A DNA stretch of 5,183 nucleotides. Source: Geodermatophilaceae bacterium. GTDB taxonomy: Bacteria; Actinomycetota; Actinomycetes; Mycobacteriales; Geodermatophilaceae. Below are positions 1 to 5,183 of this stretch, one piece after another. Position 1 is the first letter of the stretch, and every line of letters starts with the position of its first letter. Location: NCBI GenBank assembly GCA_013696785.1, contig JACCXW010000013.1:1-5183 (forward strand), read 5' to 3'. The notes under the pieces are model-generated. The model was not told the DNA's origin. It saw only the letters and a list, made by a program, of their open reading frames with translations, and did no database searches. The translations under genes and the position numbers were made by a program.

Positions 1-1
1 G

Positions 2-226
2 CCCCCCGGCTTCGCAGCGGCTGTCTCCGCCGGCGTCGTACCGGTGCTCGTGACGGACGACGACATCCGTGCGGCCCGCGCGCTGCTGTGGAACCGGTTG
101 CGGATCGCCGCGGAACCCGGTGGAGCAACTGCGCTCGCCGGACTGCTGTCCGGTGCCTACCGACCGGATGCGGGGGAGCGGGTGGCTGTCGTGGTCTGCG
201 GCGGCAACGCCTCGCCGGCTTCCTGA
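2..226 (+). CDS. PLP-dependent serine/threonine dehydratase, C-terminal fragment (5' end outside window)
   Basis: The frame is open from the left edge and ends at TGA 224-226, so about 74 C-terminal residues are visible. They read as the end of a fold-type II PLP enzyme of the serine/threonine dehydratase (ammonia-lyase) group, which deaminates L-threonine or L-serine to 2-oxobutyrate or pyruvate plus ammonia in the cytoplasm. Supporting motifs are LVTDDDIRAA, then the EPGGATALAGLL helix, then GERVAVVVCGGN near the end. In this family the residue before GGN sits next to the PLP pyridine nitrogen. It is Cys here, as in animal-type serine dehydratases, and Ser in TdcB-type enzymes. The protein stops within a few residues of GGN, so there is no ACT regulatory domain, which argues against the feedback-regulated biosynthetic IlvA form. 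The lysine that binds PLP lies outside the window, so substrate preference cannot be judged. A racemase of the same fold is the main alternative. The 3' end overlaps the convergent acetyltransferase gene. Confidence 0.82.
   Translation, partial: PPGFAAAVSAGVVPVLVTDDDIRAARALLWNRLRIAAEPGGATALAGLLSGAYRPDAGERVAVVVCGGNASPAS
138..153 (-). terminator. GC hairpin 3 nt past the GNAT stop codon, possible terminator
   Basis: A perfect 6-bp stem (CCGGAC/GTCCGG) with a 4-nt loop starts three bases after the TAG stop of the acetyltransferase (157-159) on the - strand. No T-run follows, so it is not a classical intrinsic terminator. Hairpin-only 3' ends have been proposed in actinomycetes. It lies within the dehydratase coding sequence on the other strand, so chance from coding constraint is possible. 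On the + strand the stem could extend by one G-T and one C-G pair. Confidence 0.3.
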
Positions 227-777
227 CGTTCCCAGTCCTCGCGGGTCAACGCGTACTCCACGTCGCCGTGCTCGTCACCGGGAATCGGGTACGGCCAGTC
301 CACATGAAATGTCCGGCTGACCGACATACCCGACTTCTCCATCACCCGCCGGGAGGGGGTGTGCACGACCATGGTCTCGGCAAGCACCCGCCGCACACCG
401 AATTCGGTGAAGCCCTTCGCGATCAGGGCGCGGCTTCCTTCGGCCCCGTATCCCTTGCCCCAGGCCGCTTTCCGTAGCCGGTATCCCAGTTCCGGCTCGT
501 CGTCGGGGTGTCCCTCCGCCGGGCGGAAGTGGAACCAGCCGAGGAAGTCTCCGGTCGACTTCTCGATCACGGCCCAGAATCCGTAGCCCGGACCGCGGTC
601 GTAGTACGCCAGAAACGCAGGCATCGTCTCGGTTTCGATCTCCTCGCGGGAGGTGGGAAGACCGCCGGTGATGTGCTGCATGACGTCCGGATCGCTGTCG
701 AGTTCGATCAGGTTGTCGACGTCGTCGGCGGTGAATTCCCGCAGCAGCAACCGCTCGGTCTCCAGGAACACGCGCAT
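157..777 (-). CDS. GNAT-family N-acetyltransferase, RimJ/RimL type
   Basis: A 206-residue acetyl-CoA-dependent acyltransferase of the Acetyltransf_3 (RimJ/RimL-like) branch. It begins MRVFLETERLLLREF, the usual first strand of this branch, followed by an acidic helix (residues 17-32). The acetyl-CoA pyrophosphate loop is RKAAWGKGYGAEG (about 102-114). The late motif HTPSRRVMEKSGM (139-151) matches the common N-x-x-S-x-R-V-x-E-K-x-G-M signature, with His in place of the usual Asn. The domain closes with VEYALTREDWE (173-183). The acceptor cannot be inferred: these proteins acetylate protein N-termini, antibiotics or small amines. ATG at 777 is chosen because it gives the normal family N-terminus; a GGTGA at 789-793 lies 11 nt upstream. 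An in-frame GTG at 801 has AGGTGA 8 nt upstream (810-815) and is a real alternative; GTG 813 and ATG 786 are also possible. The gene follows the helicase by about 54 nt on the same strand, so they probably share a transcript. The last 20 or so residues are low-complexity and encoded opposite the dehydratase end. Confidence 0.88.
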   Translation of the reverse strand: MRVFLETERLLLREFTADDVDNLIELDSDPDVMQHITGGLPTSREEIETETMPAFLAYYDRGPGYGFWAVIEKSTGDFLGWFHFRPAEGHPDDEPELGYRLRKAAWGKGYGAEGSRALIAKGFTEFGVRRVLAETMVVHTPSRRVMEKSGMSVSRTFHVDWPYPIPGDEHGDVEYALTREDWERQEAGEALPPQTTTATRSPASGR

Positions 778-809
778 ATGGGCCATCGTCACCGCGGCCA
801 CGGCCGCTG

Positions 810-815
810 TCACCT
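810..815 (-). promoter_or_regulatory. Candidate Shine-Dalgarno for an upstream start of the GNAT gene
   Basis: Read on the - strand this is AGGTGA, just after the helicase stop codon. It is 8 nt before an in-frame GTG at 801, an ideal spacing, but 32 nt before the homology-favoured ATG at 777. If it is used, the acetyltransferase gains eight N-terminal residues (MAAVTMAH). It is the better ribosome-binding site of the candidates, so the start of this gene is uncertain. Confidence 0.35.
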
Positions 816-831
816 CGATTAGCGCCCGGCC

Positions 832-2964
832 TCAGGCCGCGAGTGCCAATGTGAACGGAAGCACCCCTGGCGCGCCCGCGGCGAGCAGCGTCCGGCCGGC
901 CACAGTCAGCGTCCAGCGGGAGTCGGCGATGTCGTCGACGAGCAGCACCGGGCCGCTCAAACCGGCGAGCATCGCCGCCATCTCCGCTGGTACGGCGAAG
1001 CGGTTCCACACACCGGCAAGCCGGAAGGCACTGTTCCCTCCGGAGCCGCCGACCGGACCTCCGTCGAGGAACGCGACGCAGCCGAGATAGGGCAACCGGC
1101 CGAGCGTCGCGAGTCTCGTGGCGACCGCGTCGACGAGGCGCGGGCGGCGTCGGGACGGGACGCCGACCACGGCCGCGGGTCGCTGCTCCCAGTCCCAGTC
1201 CGCGAGTACCGCCACGCATGCCTGCAACAAGGGCTGACCGGCCGGGGCATCGGCGCTGTCCTCGGCCAGCAGTGCCCGTAGCCGCTGTCCCCACCCGAGA
1301 TCGGTGAGTCGGGCGACTGCCCGGCCGGGCATCAGCTGCTCCTCGGCGGGGATGCGACCGCGTGCCTCGATACCCAGGCGGGTCAGGCCGGTCGGCCACT
1401 GCCCGCGCGGCTCCAGGACCACGCCGACCCGTTGCAGCTGCTGAGCCGCCCGGTCGCGGGCCACCCGTGGAACGTCGGTCGGATACCACGCGCCGCTGCA
1501 CACGTCGCATCGTCCGCATGCCGCCGCGGTGGGGTCGTCGAGCGCTCGCTGCAAGAACGCCATCCGGCACTCCTCGCCACGCTCGTAGGCCGCCATCGCC
1601 TGCTGCTCAGCGGCACGGGTGGCCCCGACCCGTTCATACCGCTCGGCGTCGTAGTGCCACGCCTCGCCGGTGGTGGTCCAGCCGCTCTTGACCCGCACGA
1701 CCGCGCCGTCGACGGCGAGCACCTTGAGCAGCAATTCGAGCCGGGATCGTCGCACGTCCACGACGGTCTCCAGCACCTGGGTCGACAACCCGGCCGGCGC
1801 GTCGCGCAGCGCAGCCAGTACCGCATTTGCGTCCTGCTCGCGCGGCATCGCCGCACTGGCGAACCAGTGCCACAGATCGCGGTCCTCGGCTCCGGGCAGC
1901 AGTAGCACGTCGGCCGTTTCGATCGCCCGCCCCGCCCGCCCGACCTGCTGGTAGTAGCTGACGGGGGAGGAGGGTGCCCCCAGGTGGACGACGAAACCGA
2001 GATCGGGCTTGTCGAACCCCATCCCGAGCGCGGAGGTCGCCACCAACGCCTTGACGTCGTTGGCGCGCAACGCCTCCTCCGCGCTGCGCCGGTCGGCGTC
2101 GTCGGTGCGACCGGTGTAGGGGCGTACGGCGTAGCCGGCGTCGCTCAGCAAACGTGCGGTGTCCTCCGCGGCGCTGACGGTGAGGGCGTACACGATGCCG
2201 CTGCCGGGCAGCTCGCCCAGGTGTGCGACCAGCCATGCCAGCCGTTGCTCGTCGGTGGCAAGCGTCAAGACGCCGAGCCGCAGCGACGTCCGGGCCAGCG
2301 GCCCGCGGACCGTCGTGACCGGAACTCCGCCGGCCCCGAGCTGCTCCTCGACGTCGCGGACCACCCGTGCGTTCGCGGTGGCTGTCGTCGCGAGCACCGG
2401 CGCGCCCTCGGGCAGCTGCGACAGCAGCTCGCGGATCCGCCGGTAGTCCGGGCGGAAGTCGTGGCCCCAGTCCGACACGCAGTGTGCCTCGTCGACGACG
2501 AGCAGGCCGCAGCGACGGACGAGGTCGGGGAGCTGTTCGGCGGCGAAGCGTGGATTGGTCAACCGCTCGGGCGACACGAGCAGGACGTCGATCTCGTCGC
2601 GACGCAGCGAGTCGGCGACGGCTTCCCACTCCGTGACGTTCGACGTGCTGATCTCGGCGGCACGGACACCGGCTCGTGCTGCGGCCGCCACCTGATCACG
2701 CATCAGCGCCAGCAACGGGGAGACCAGCAGGGTCGGTCCGCTGCCCCCGGCCCGAAGCAGTGCGGTGGCCACGAAGTAGACGGCAGACTTGCCCCATCCG
2801 GTGCGCTGCACGACCAGCGCGCGCCGCCGATCGGTGACCAGCGCGGCAATCGCGTCGTACTGCCCCTCGCGGAACTCGGCTGTCGTGCGGCCGGTGAGGC
2901 GACGGAGCACGGCCAGCGCCTCGCCGTGCAGGTCGTCTGCCGCCGCGCCCGATCCCTTGGTCAC
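832..2964 (-). CDS. RecQ-family ATP-dependent DNA helicase with C-terminal phosphoribosyltransferase-like domain
   Basis: A 710-residue superfamily 2, 3'-5' type DNA helicase; the family acts in recombination, replication-fork repair and DNA damage responses. Motifs appear in order: FREGQ (31-35, motif 0), TGWGKS Walker A (55-60), SPLLALMRDQ (82-91, Ia), SPERL (131-135), DEAH box (158-161) followed by the RecQ aromatic-rich loop HCVSDWGHDFRPDY (161-174), TTATA (193-197, III), VATSALGMGFDKPD (308-321, V) and QQVGRAGR (339-346, VI arginine finger). A zinc cluster follows: C466, then CGRCDVC with C483, C486 and C489. The next 100 or so residues have no evident classical winged helix or HRDC domain. 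From about 590 to the end a phosphoribosyltransferase-like fold is suggested by AAVVGVPSRRRPRLV and VLLVDDIADSRWTLTVAG (673-690). The Walker A lacks the PTGGGKS form of E. coli RecQ. The GTG start has no Shine-Dalgarno but lies 7 nt after a -10-like TAGCCT, which suggests leaderless expression. Not given the symbol recQ because the C-terminal architecture differs from the classical enzyme. Confidence 0.93.
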   Translation of the reverse strand: MTKGSGAAADDLHGEALAVLRRLTGRTTAEFREGQYDAIAALVTDRRRALVVQRTGWGKSAVYFVATALLRAGGSGPTLLVSPLLALMRDQVAAAARAGVRAAEISTSNVTEWEAVADSLRRDEIDVLLVSPERLTNPRFAAEQLPDLVRRCGLLVVDEAHCVSDWGHDFRPDYRRIRELLSQLPEGAPVLATTATANARVVRDVEEQLGAGGVPVTTVRGPLARTSLRLGVLTLATDEQRLAWLVAHLGELPGSGIVYALTVSAAEDTARLLSDAGYAVRPYTGRTDDADRRSAEEALRANDVKALVATSALGMGFDKPDLGFVVHLGAPSSPVSYYQQVGRAGRAIETADVLLLPGAEDRDLWHWFASAAMPREQDANAVLAALRDAPAGLSTQVLETVVDVRRSRLELLLKVLAVDGAVVRVKSGWTTTGEAWHYDAERYERVGATRAAEQQAMAAYERGEECRMAFLQRALDDPTAAACGRCDVCSGAWYPTDVPRVARDRAAQQLQRVGVVLEPRGQWPTGLTRLGIEARGRIPAEEQLMPGRAVARLTDLGWGQRLRALLAEDSADAPAGQPLLQACVAVLADWDWEQRPAAVVGVPSRRRPRLVDAVATRLATLGRLPYLGCVAFLDGGPVGGSGGNSAFRLAGVWNRFAVPAEMAAMLAGLSGPVLLVDDIADSRWTLTVAGRTLLAAGAPGVLPFTLALAA

Positions 2965-2971
2965 ACGGTTC

Positions 2972-2977
2972 AGGCTA
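2972..2977 (-). promoter_or_regulatory. Candidate -10 element for leaderless helicase transcript
   Basis: On the - strand this reads TAGCCT, matching the actinobacterial TAnnnT -10 form. Seven bases separate it from the GTG start codon at 2964, so transcription would begin at or next to the first base of the start codon. No Shine-Dalgarno precedes that GTG, as expected for a leaderless message. No convincing -35 is seen; the hexamer at 17-bp spacing is ACCGAA. The hexamer is short, so a chance match is possible. Confidence 0.45.
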
Positions 2978-3064
2978 GGTGAGCACGCCGACTATTCGGT
3001 TGACGCGTGGGGGCGCCTGCTGCTGTCCTCCGCGCAACAACGGGAACCGCCCAGCCGATCGACC

Positions 3065-3071
3065 GAGGGAG
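3065..3071 (+). promoter_or_regulatory. Strong Shine-Dalgarno for the upstream ORF
   Basis: GAGGGAG lies 5 nt before an ATG at 3077. It is purine-rich and well placed, at least as good as the site serving the main gene, and it is the main reason to take the short ORF at 3077 seriously. Confidence 0.5.
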
Positions 3072-3076
3072 CCCGA

Positions 3077-3187
3077 ATGCGGCAAGCGCGCATGTTCAGC
3101 CGACAGGTCACCATCACCTACCTCGAGGACATGACGCTTGAAAAGCACGCTGAACCTAGGGATCCTGGCGCACGTCGACGCCGGTAA
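3077..3187 (+). CDS. Short upstream ORF (36 aa), candidate leader peptide of the ribosomal protection gene
   Basis: ATG 3077 to TAA 3185-3187, starting MRQARMFSRQVTITYLED and ending in four arginines. I recognise no homologue. It has a strong Shine-Dalgarno at 3065-3071. Before the overlap its codons are typical of this genome: 14 of the 16 non-Met codons among codons 2-18 end in G or C. Beyond 3138 it runs in another frame over the first 50 bases of the GTPase gene, so its C-terminal half, including the Arg run opposite the P-loop codons, is dictated by that gene. Its translation would carry ribosomes across the GTPase Shine-Dalgarno (3125-3129) and TTG start. Known ribosome-targeting resistance genes such as tet(M) and the erm genes carry regulatory leader peptides, so a control role is plausible but inferred. 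High-GC DNA readily produces spurious ORFs, so it may not be translated. Internal ATGs at 3092 and 3131 are in the same frame; the latter has the GAGGA too close to act as its ribosome-binding site. Confidence 0.38.
   Translation: MRQARMFSRQVTITYLEDMTLEKHAEPRDPGARRRR
3125..3129 (+). promoter_or_regulatory. Shine-Dalgarno that fixes the TTG start of the ribosomal protection gene
   Basis: GAGGA is 8 nt before TTG 3138, the best spacing for that codon, and only 1 nt before the ATG at 3131, which is in another frame. An in-frame TGA at 3132-3134 excludes any start further upstream. The TTG is therefore the first possible start of the GTPase and the one with the right ribosome-binding site. Confidence 0.75.
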
Positions 3188-5162
3188 GACAAGCCTCACC
3201 GAGCGGCTGCTCTTCGTCGCCGGTGTCATCGACGAGATCGGCAGCGTCGATGACGGCAGCACCCAGACCGATTCGATGGCACTCGAGCGACAACGCGGCA
3301 TCACGATCAAGTCCGCCGTCGTCTCCTTCGTCATCGACGACGTCACCGTCAACCTCATAGACACACCCGGCCACCCGGACTTCATCGCCGAGGTCGAACG
3401 GGTGTTGGGCGTGCTCGACGGCGTCGTGCTCGTTATCTCTGCCGTAGAGGGCGTGCAAGCGCAGACCAGGGTCTTGATGCGCGCGCTGCAGCGGCTGCGG
3501 ATTCCCACCGTCGTCTTCGTGAACAAGATCGACCGCGCCGGTGCGCACTGTGAGCGCGTCCTGCAGAGCATCGCCGAGAAGCTGACACCGGCGGTCCTCG
3601 CTATGGGCTCTGTCAGTGCAGCCGGCACCCGTAGTGCCGGCTTTGTCCCATCCGCCGCCGCGGACGCCAAATTCACCGCCGCGCTGATCGACTTCGTCGC
3701 CGATCACGACGACGCGGTTCTGGCCGCGTACGTCGACGACGAGGCCGCGGTCTCATACCGGCAACTCCGCTGCGCGCTCGCGGCGCACACCAGGCGTGCG
3801 CTCGTACATCCGGTGTTCTTCGGATCGGCCATCACCGGTGCGGGAGTGGACTCGCTGATCGGCGGCATCAAGGAGTTACTGACCGTGGCCGGCGCGGAAG
3901 TCGATGCCGACGACCCCGTCTCGGGCAGCGTCTTCAAGATCGAACGAGGCCCGGCCGGTGAGAAGATCGCCTACGTCCGGATGTTCTCGGGCACCGTACG
4001 CACGCGTGATCGGCTGCATTTTCGCGCGGCCGACCGGGCGAAGGTGGTCGCGATCAAGGTCTTCGACCGCGGCTCGCTCGTTCAGCGATCCGAGATCTCG
4101 GCCGGACAGATCGGGAAACTCTGGGGTCTTGGCGATGCGCGGATCGGCGACGCGATCGGGCCGCCGCGACCGGCACCCGGTCAGCTCCACACCTTCTCGC
4201 CGCCGACGCTGGAAACCGTCGTCGTTCCGAGCCGTCCAACCGAGCGGGGTGCGCTCAATGCCGCGCTCGCCCAACTCGCGGAGCAGGATCCGCTGATCGA
4301 CGTGCGGCAGGACGACGTACGGCGGGAAACCTCGGTGTCGCTCTACGGCGAGGTCCAGAAAGAGGTCATCCAGGCAACGCTGGCAACGGACTTCCGGCTT
4401 GATGTCACCTTCCGTGAGACGACGACCATCTGCATCGAGCGGCCGGTCGGGAGCGGTGCAGGCCTCGAGACGATACGCAAAGGCGGCAACCCGTTCCTCG
4501 CAACCGTCGGTCTGCGCATCGATCCGGCTCCGGTCGGCACCGGCGTGGCCTTCCGGCTCGGGGTCGAGCTCGGGTCGATGCCGTTCTCTTTCTTCAAGGC
4601 GGTCGAGGAGACCGTGACGGCGGCGCTGGACCAGGGGATCTACGGATGGCGGGTCACCGACTGCACCGTGACCATGACCCGGTCCGGCTACTGGCCGCGG
4701 CAGAGCCACTCCCACGGGGTCTTCGACAAGAGCATGTCGAGCACGGCAGGCGACTTCCGCAATCTGACGCCGCTGGTCTTGATGAGCGCCCTGTCGCAGG
4801 CGGGCACGAGAGTGCATGAGCCGATGCACCGCTTCCATCTCGAGATCCCGGCAGACACGCTCGGATCTGTACTTCCGCTCCTGGCGAAGCTGCGGACCGT
4901 ACCGCATACCCCGGTCCTGGCGGGCCTGTCGTGCCTGCTGGATGGTGACATCCCGGCAGCTCAGGTGCATGCGCTGACCCAGAAGGTGCCGGTGCTGACC
5001 CGCGGCGAGGGCGTGTTGGAGTCCGCCTTCGACCGTTACCAACCGGTGCGCGGCGTCATCCCCATCCGACCGCGATCGGACCACAATCCGCTCAACCGCA
5101 AGGAATACCTGCTGCACGTCGTACGGCGGATTGCCGGCTTCGATGCGGAAGCGCCACCCTAG
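3138..5162 (+). CDS. Ribosomal protection GTPase, Tet(M)/Otr(A) family (Otr(A)-like)
   Basis: A 674-residue EF-G paralogue. The family binds the 70S ribosome, dislodges tetracycline from the 30S decoding site and leaves on GTP hydrolysis. GTPase motifs: AHVDAGKT P-loop (11-18), RGITI switch I (53-57), DTPGH (75-79), NKID (129-132) and GSA (229-231). Domain II follows from about 260 (SGSVFKIER, then RMFSGTVRTRD), then domain III, with DPLIDVRQDD and LYGEVQKEV at 384-410. Domain IV shows ERPVGSG (434-440) and the WPRQSHSH then FDKSMSSTAGDFRNL stretch (519-543), where Tet(M) has its ribosome-contacting loop. A domain V-like end covers about 560-674. The N-terminus, the 'DSMALERQRGITI' form and the SHSH/STAGDFR region match my memory of Streptomyces Otr(A) better than Tet(M). 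Length is slightly above Otr(A) and Tet(M). EF-G itself is unlikely: the protein starts directly at the P-loop, has switch I ERQRGITI in the resistance-protein form and is shorter. No mobile element flanks it. The TTG start and overlapping upstream ORF suggest low or controlled translation. Actual tetracycline resistance is inferred only. Confidence 0.93.
   Translation: MKSTLNLGILAHVDAGKTSLTERLLFVAGVIDEIGSVDDGSTQTDSMALERQRGITIKSAVVSFVIDDVTVNLIDTPGHPDFIAEVERVLGVLDGVVLVISAVEGVQAQTRVLMRALQRLRIPTVVFVNKIDRAGAHCERVLQSIAEKLTPAVLAMGSVSAAGTRSAGFVPSAAADAKFTAALIDFVADHDDAVLAAYVDDEAAVSYRQLRCALAAHTRRALVHPVFFGSAITGAGVDSLIGGIKELLTVAGAEVDADDPVSGSVFKIERGPAGEKIAYVRMFSGTVRTRDRLHFRAADRAKVVAIKVFDRGSLVQRSEISAGQIGKLWGLGDARIGDAIGPPRPAPGQLHTFSPPTLETVVVPSRPTERGALNAALAQLAEQDPLIDVRQDDVRRETSVSLYGEVQKEVIQATLATDFRLDVTFRETTTICIERPVGSGAGLETIRKGGNPFLATVGLRIDPAPVGTGVAFRLGVELGSMPFSFFKAVEETVTAALDQGIYGWRVTDCTVTMTRSGYWPRQSHSHGVFDKSMSSTAGDFRNLTPLVLMSALSQAGTRVHEPMHRFHLEIPADTLGSVLPLLAKLRTVPHTPVLAGLSCLLDGDIPAAQVHALTQKVPVLTRGEGVLESAFDRYQPVRGVIPIRPRSDHNPLNRKEYLLHVVRRIAGFDAEAPP
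3620..3642. repeat. Perfect 9-bp inverted repeat (terminator-like hairpin) inside the GTPase gene
   Basis: AGCCGGCAC, a 5-nt spacer CCGTA, then GTGCCGGCT: a 9-bp perfect stem, eight of the pairs GC-rich, followed on the + strand by TTTGT. It lies 482 nt into the ribosomal protection gene, over residues about 161-169 in the variable stretch between G4 and G5. The shape resembles an intrinsic terminator with a poor U-tract. It may instead be a coincidence of Ala/Gly/Arg codons. Confidence 0.55.
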
Positions 5163-5169
5163 CTCTGCC

Positions 5170-5183
5170 AGGATGGCCGGATG
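5170..5183 (+). other. Possible ribosome-binding site and start codon of a downstream gene
   Basis: AGGA at 5170-5173 stands 7 nt before an ATG that occupies the last three bases of the window (5181-5183), and 10 nt after the preceding stop codon. If real, the next gene would be tightly coupled to the ribosomal protection gene in an operon. Another ATG at 5173 lacks a spaced ribosome-binding site. No coding sequence is visible, so this is only a lead. Confidence 0.2.

Larger units (their letters stand above)
2965..3137. other. Divergent intergenic region between helicase and ribosomal protection gene
   Basis: 173 bp between two divergent starts. It holds the helicase -10 candidate (2972-2977), two CGGTT copies (2966-2970 and 2997-3001), and on the + strand a good -35-like TTGACG (3000-3005) with no matching -10 at 16-18 bp spacing. 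ACTATT at 2991-2996 is a weak + strand -10 candidate. The right half holds the Shine-Dalgarno and first 20 codons of an upstream ORF, then the Shine-Dalgarno of the GTPase gene. No operator-like palindrome of useful length and no A/T-rich block is visible. Confidence 0.6.

Noticed and set aside
275..1570. 431-codon open frame on the - strand over the GNAT gene and the helicase C-terminus
   Set aside because: It is an out-of-frame reading of the same strand as two well-supported genes. The translation is Arg/Gly-rich with no domain pattern.
1984..2982. 332-codon open frame on the + strand opposite the helicase
   Set aside because: It lies opposite the conserved helicase motifs, has no recognisable motif and no convincing ribosome-binding site; a typical GC-rich antisense frame.
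3000..3029. TTGACG as a -35 for a + strand promoter of the ribosomal protection gene
   Set aside because: The hexamer is good but nothing resembling TAnnnT lies 16-18 bp downstream (the sequence there is around CTGTCCT), so it was not listed as a promoter.
3077..3093. ATGCG/CGCAT 5-bp inverted repeat that could hide the upstream ORF start codon
   Set aside because: Only five pairs with a 7-nt loop, which is expected by chance in sequence of this composition.
3131..3133. ATG as start of the ribosomal protection protein
   Set aside because: It is in a different frame from the GTPase, and the nearby GAGGA is only 1 nt away.
2965..3137. A WhiB7-type promoter, expected for some intrinsic actinobacterial resistance genes
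   Set aside because: WhiB7 targets carry an A/T-rich block next to the -35. No A/T-rich block is present in this GC-rich leader.
3876..5117. 413-codon open frame on the - strand opposite the ribosomal protection gene
   Set aside because: It is an antisense shadow of a clearly conserved GTPase in high-GC DNA. Its protein is rich in Arg, His and Asp with no recognisable domain.
832..5162. Helicase, GNAT and ribosomal protection GTPase as one defence or resistance island
   Set aside because: The GTPase is divergent from the other two genes, no nuclease, toxin, modification or mobility gene is present, and each family is common as a stand-alone chromosomal gene.

Overview
This is a GC-rich chromosomal window with strong G/C third-position bias, GTG and TTG start codons and proteins resembling actinomycete families. 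It suggests an actinomycete (Actinomycetota). I cannot name the genus from sequence alone. Coding density is very high. The only gaps are about 54 bp between the helicase and acetyltransferase genes, 173 bp between the two divergent genes, and the last 21 bases. I see no insertion sequence, integrase, tRNA, rRNA or CRISPR array.

Layout from left to right: (1) on the + strand, the C-terminal end of a fold-type II PLP-dependent serine/threonine dehydratase, cut by the left edge; (2) convergent to it and overlapping its 3' end by 70 bp, a RimJ/RimL-type GNAT acetyltransferase on the - strand; (3) upstream of that on the - strand, and probably co-transcribed with it, a 710-residue RecQ-type DNA helicase with a zinc-binding cysteine cluster and a C-terminal phosphoribosyltransferase-like domain; (4) a 173-bp divergent intergenic region with a leaderless-type -10 element for the helicase and a leader for the next gene; (5) on the + strand, a complete 674-residue EF-G-like GTPase of the ribosomal protection family (Tet(M)/Otr(A) type, closest by pattern to Otr(A)). 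It starts at a TTG with a well-placed Shine-Dalgarno sequence. (6) A possible start of a further + strand gene at the right edge.

The genes do not form one obvious pathway. Helicase plus GNAT is a plausible two-gene transcript. The ribosomal protection gene is a separate divergent unit, and its position among ordinary chromosomal genes suggests intrinsic rather than recently acquired resistance or translation rescue. The most interesting signal is in its leader: a 36-codon upstream ORF with its own strong Shine-Dalgarno overlaps the TTG start out of frame. It runs over both the GTPase ribosome-binding site and the start codon, so it is a candidate for translational control of a ribosome-protection gene. 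Also notable are the altered PRPP-loop of the helicase-fused domain and two strong hairpins, one just past the acetyltransferase stop and one inside the GTPase gene.
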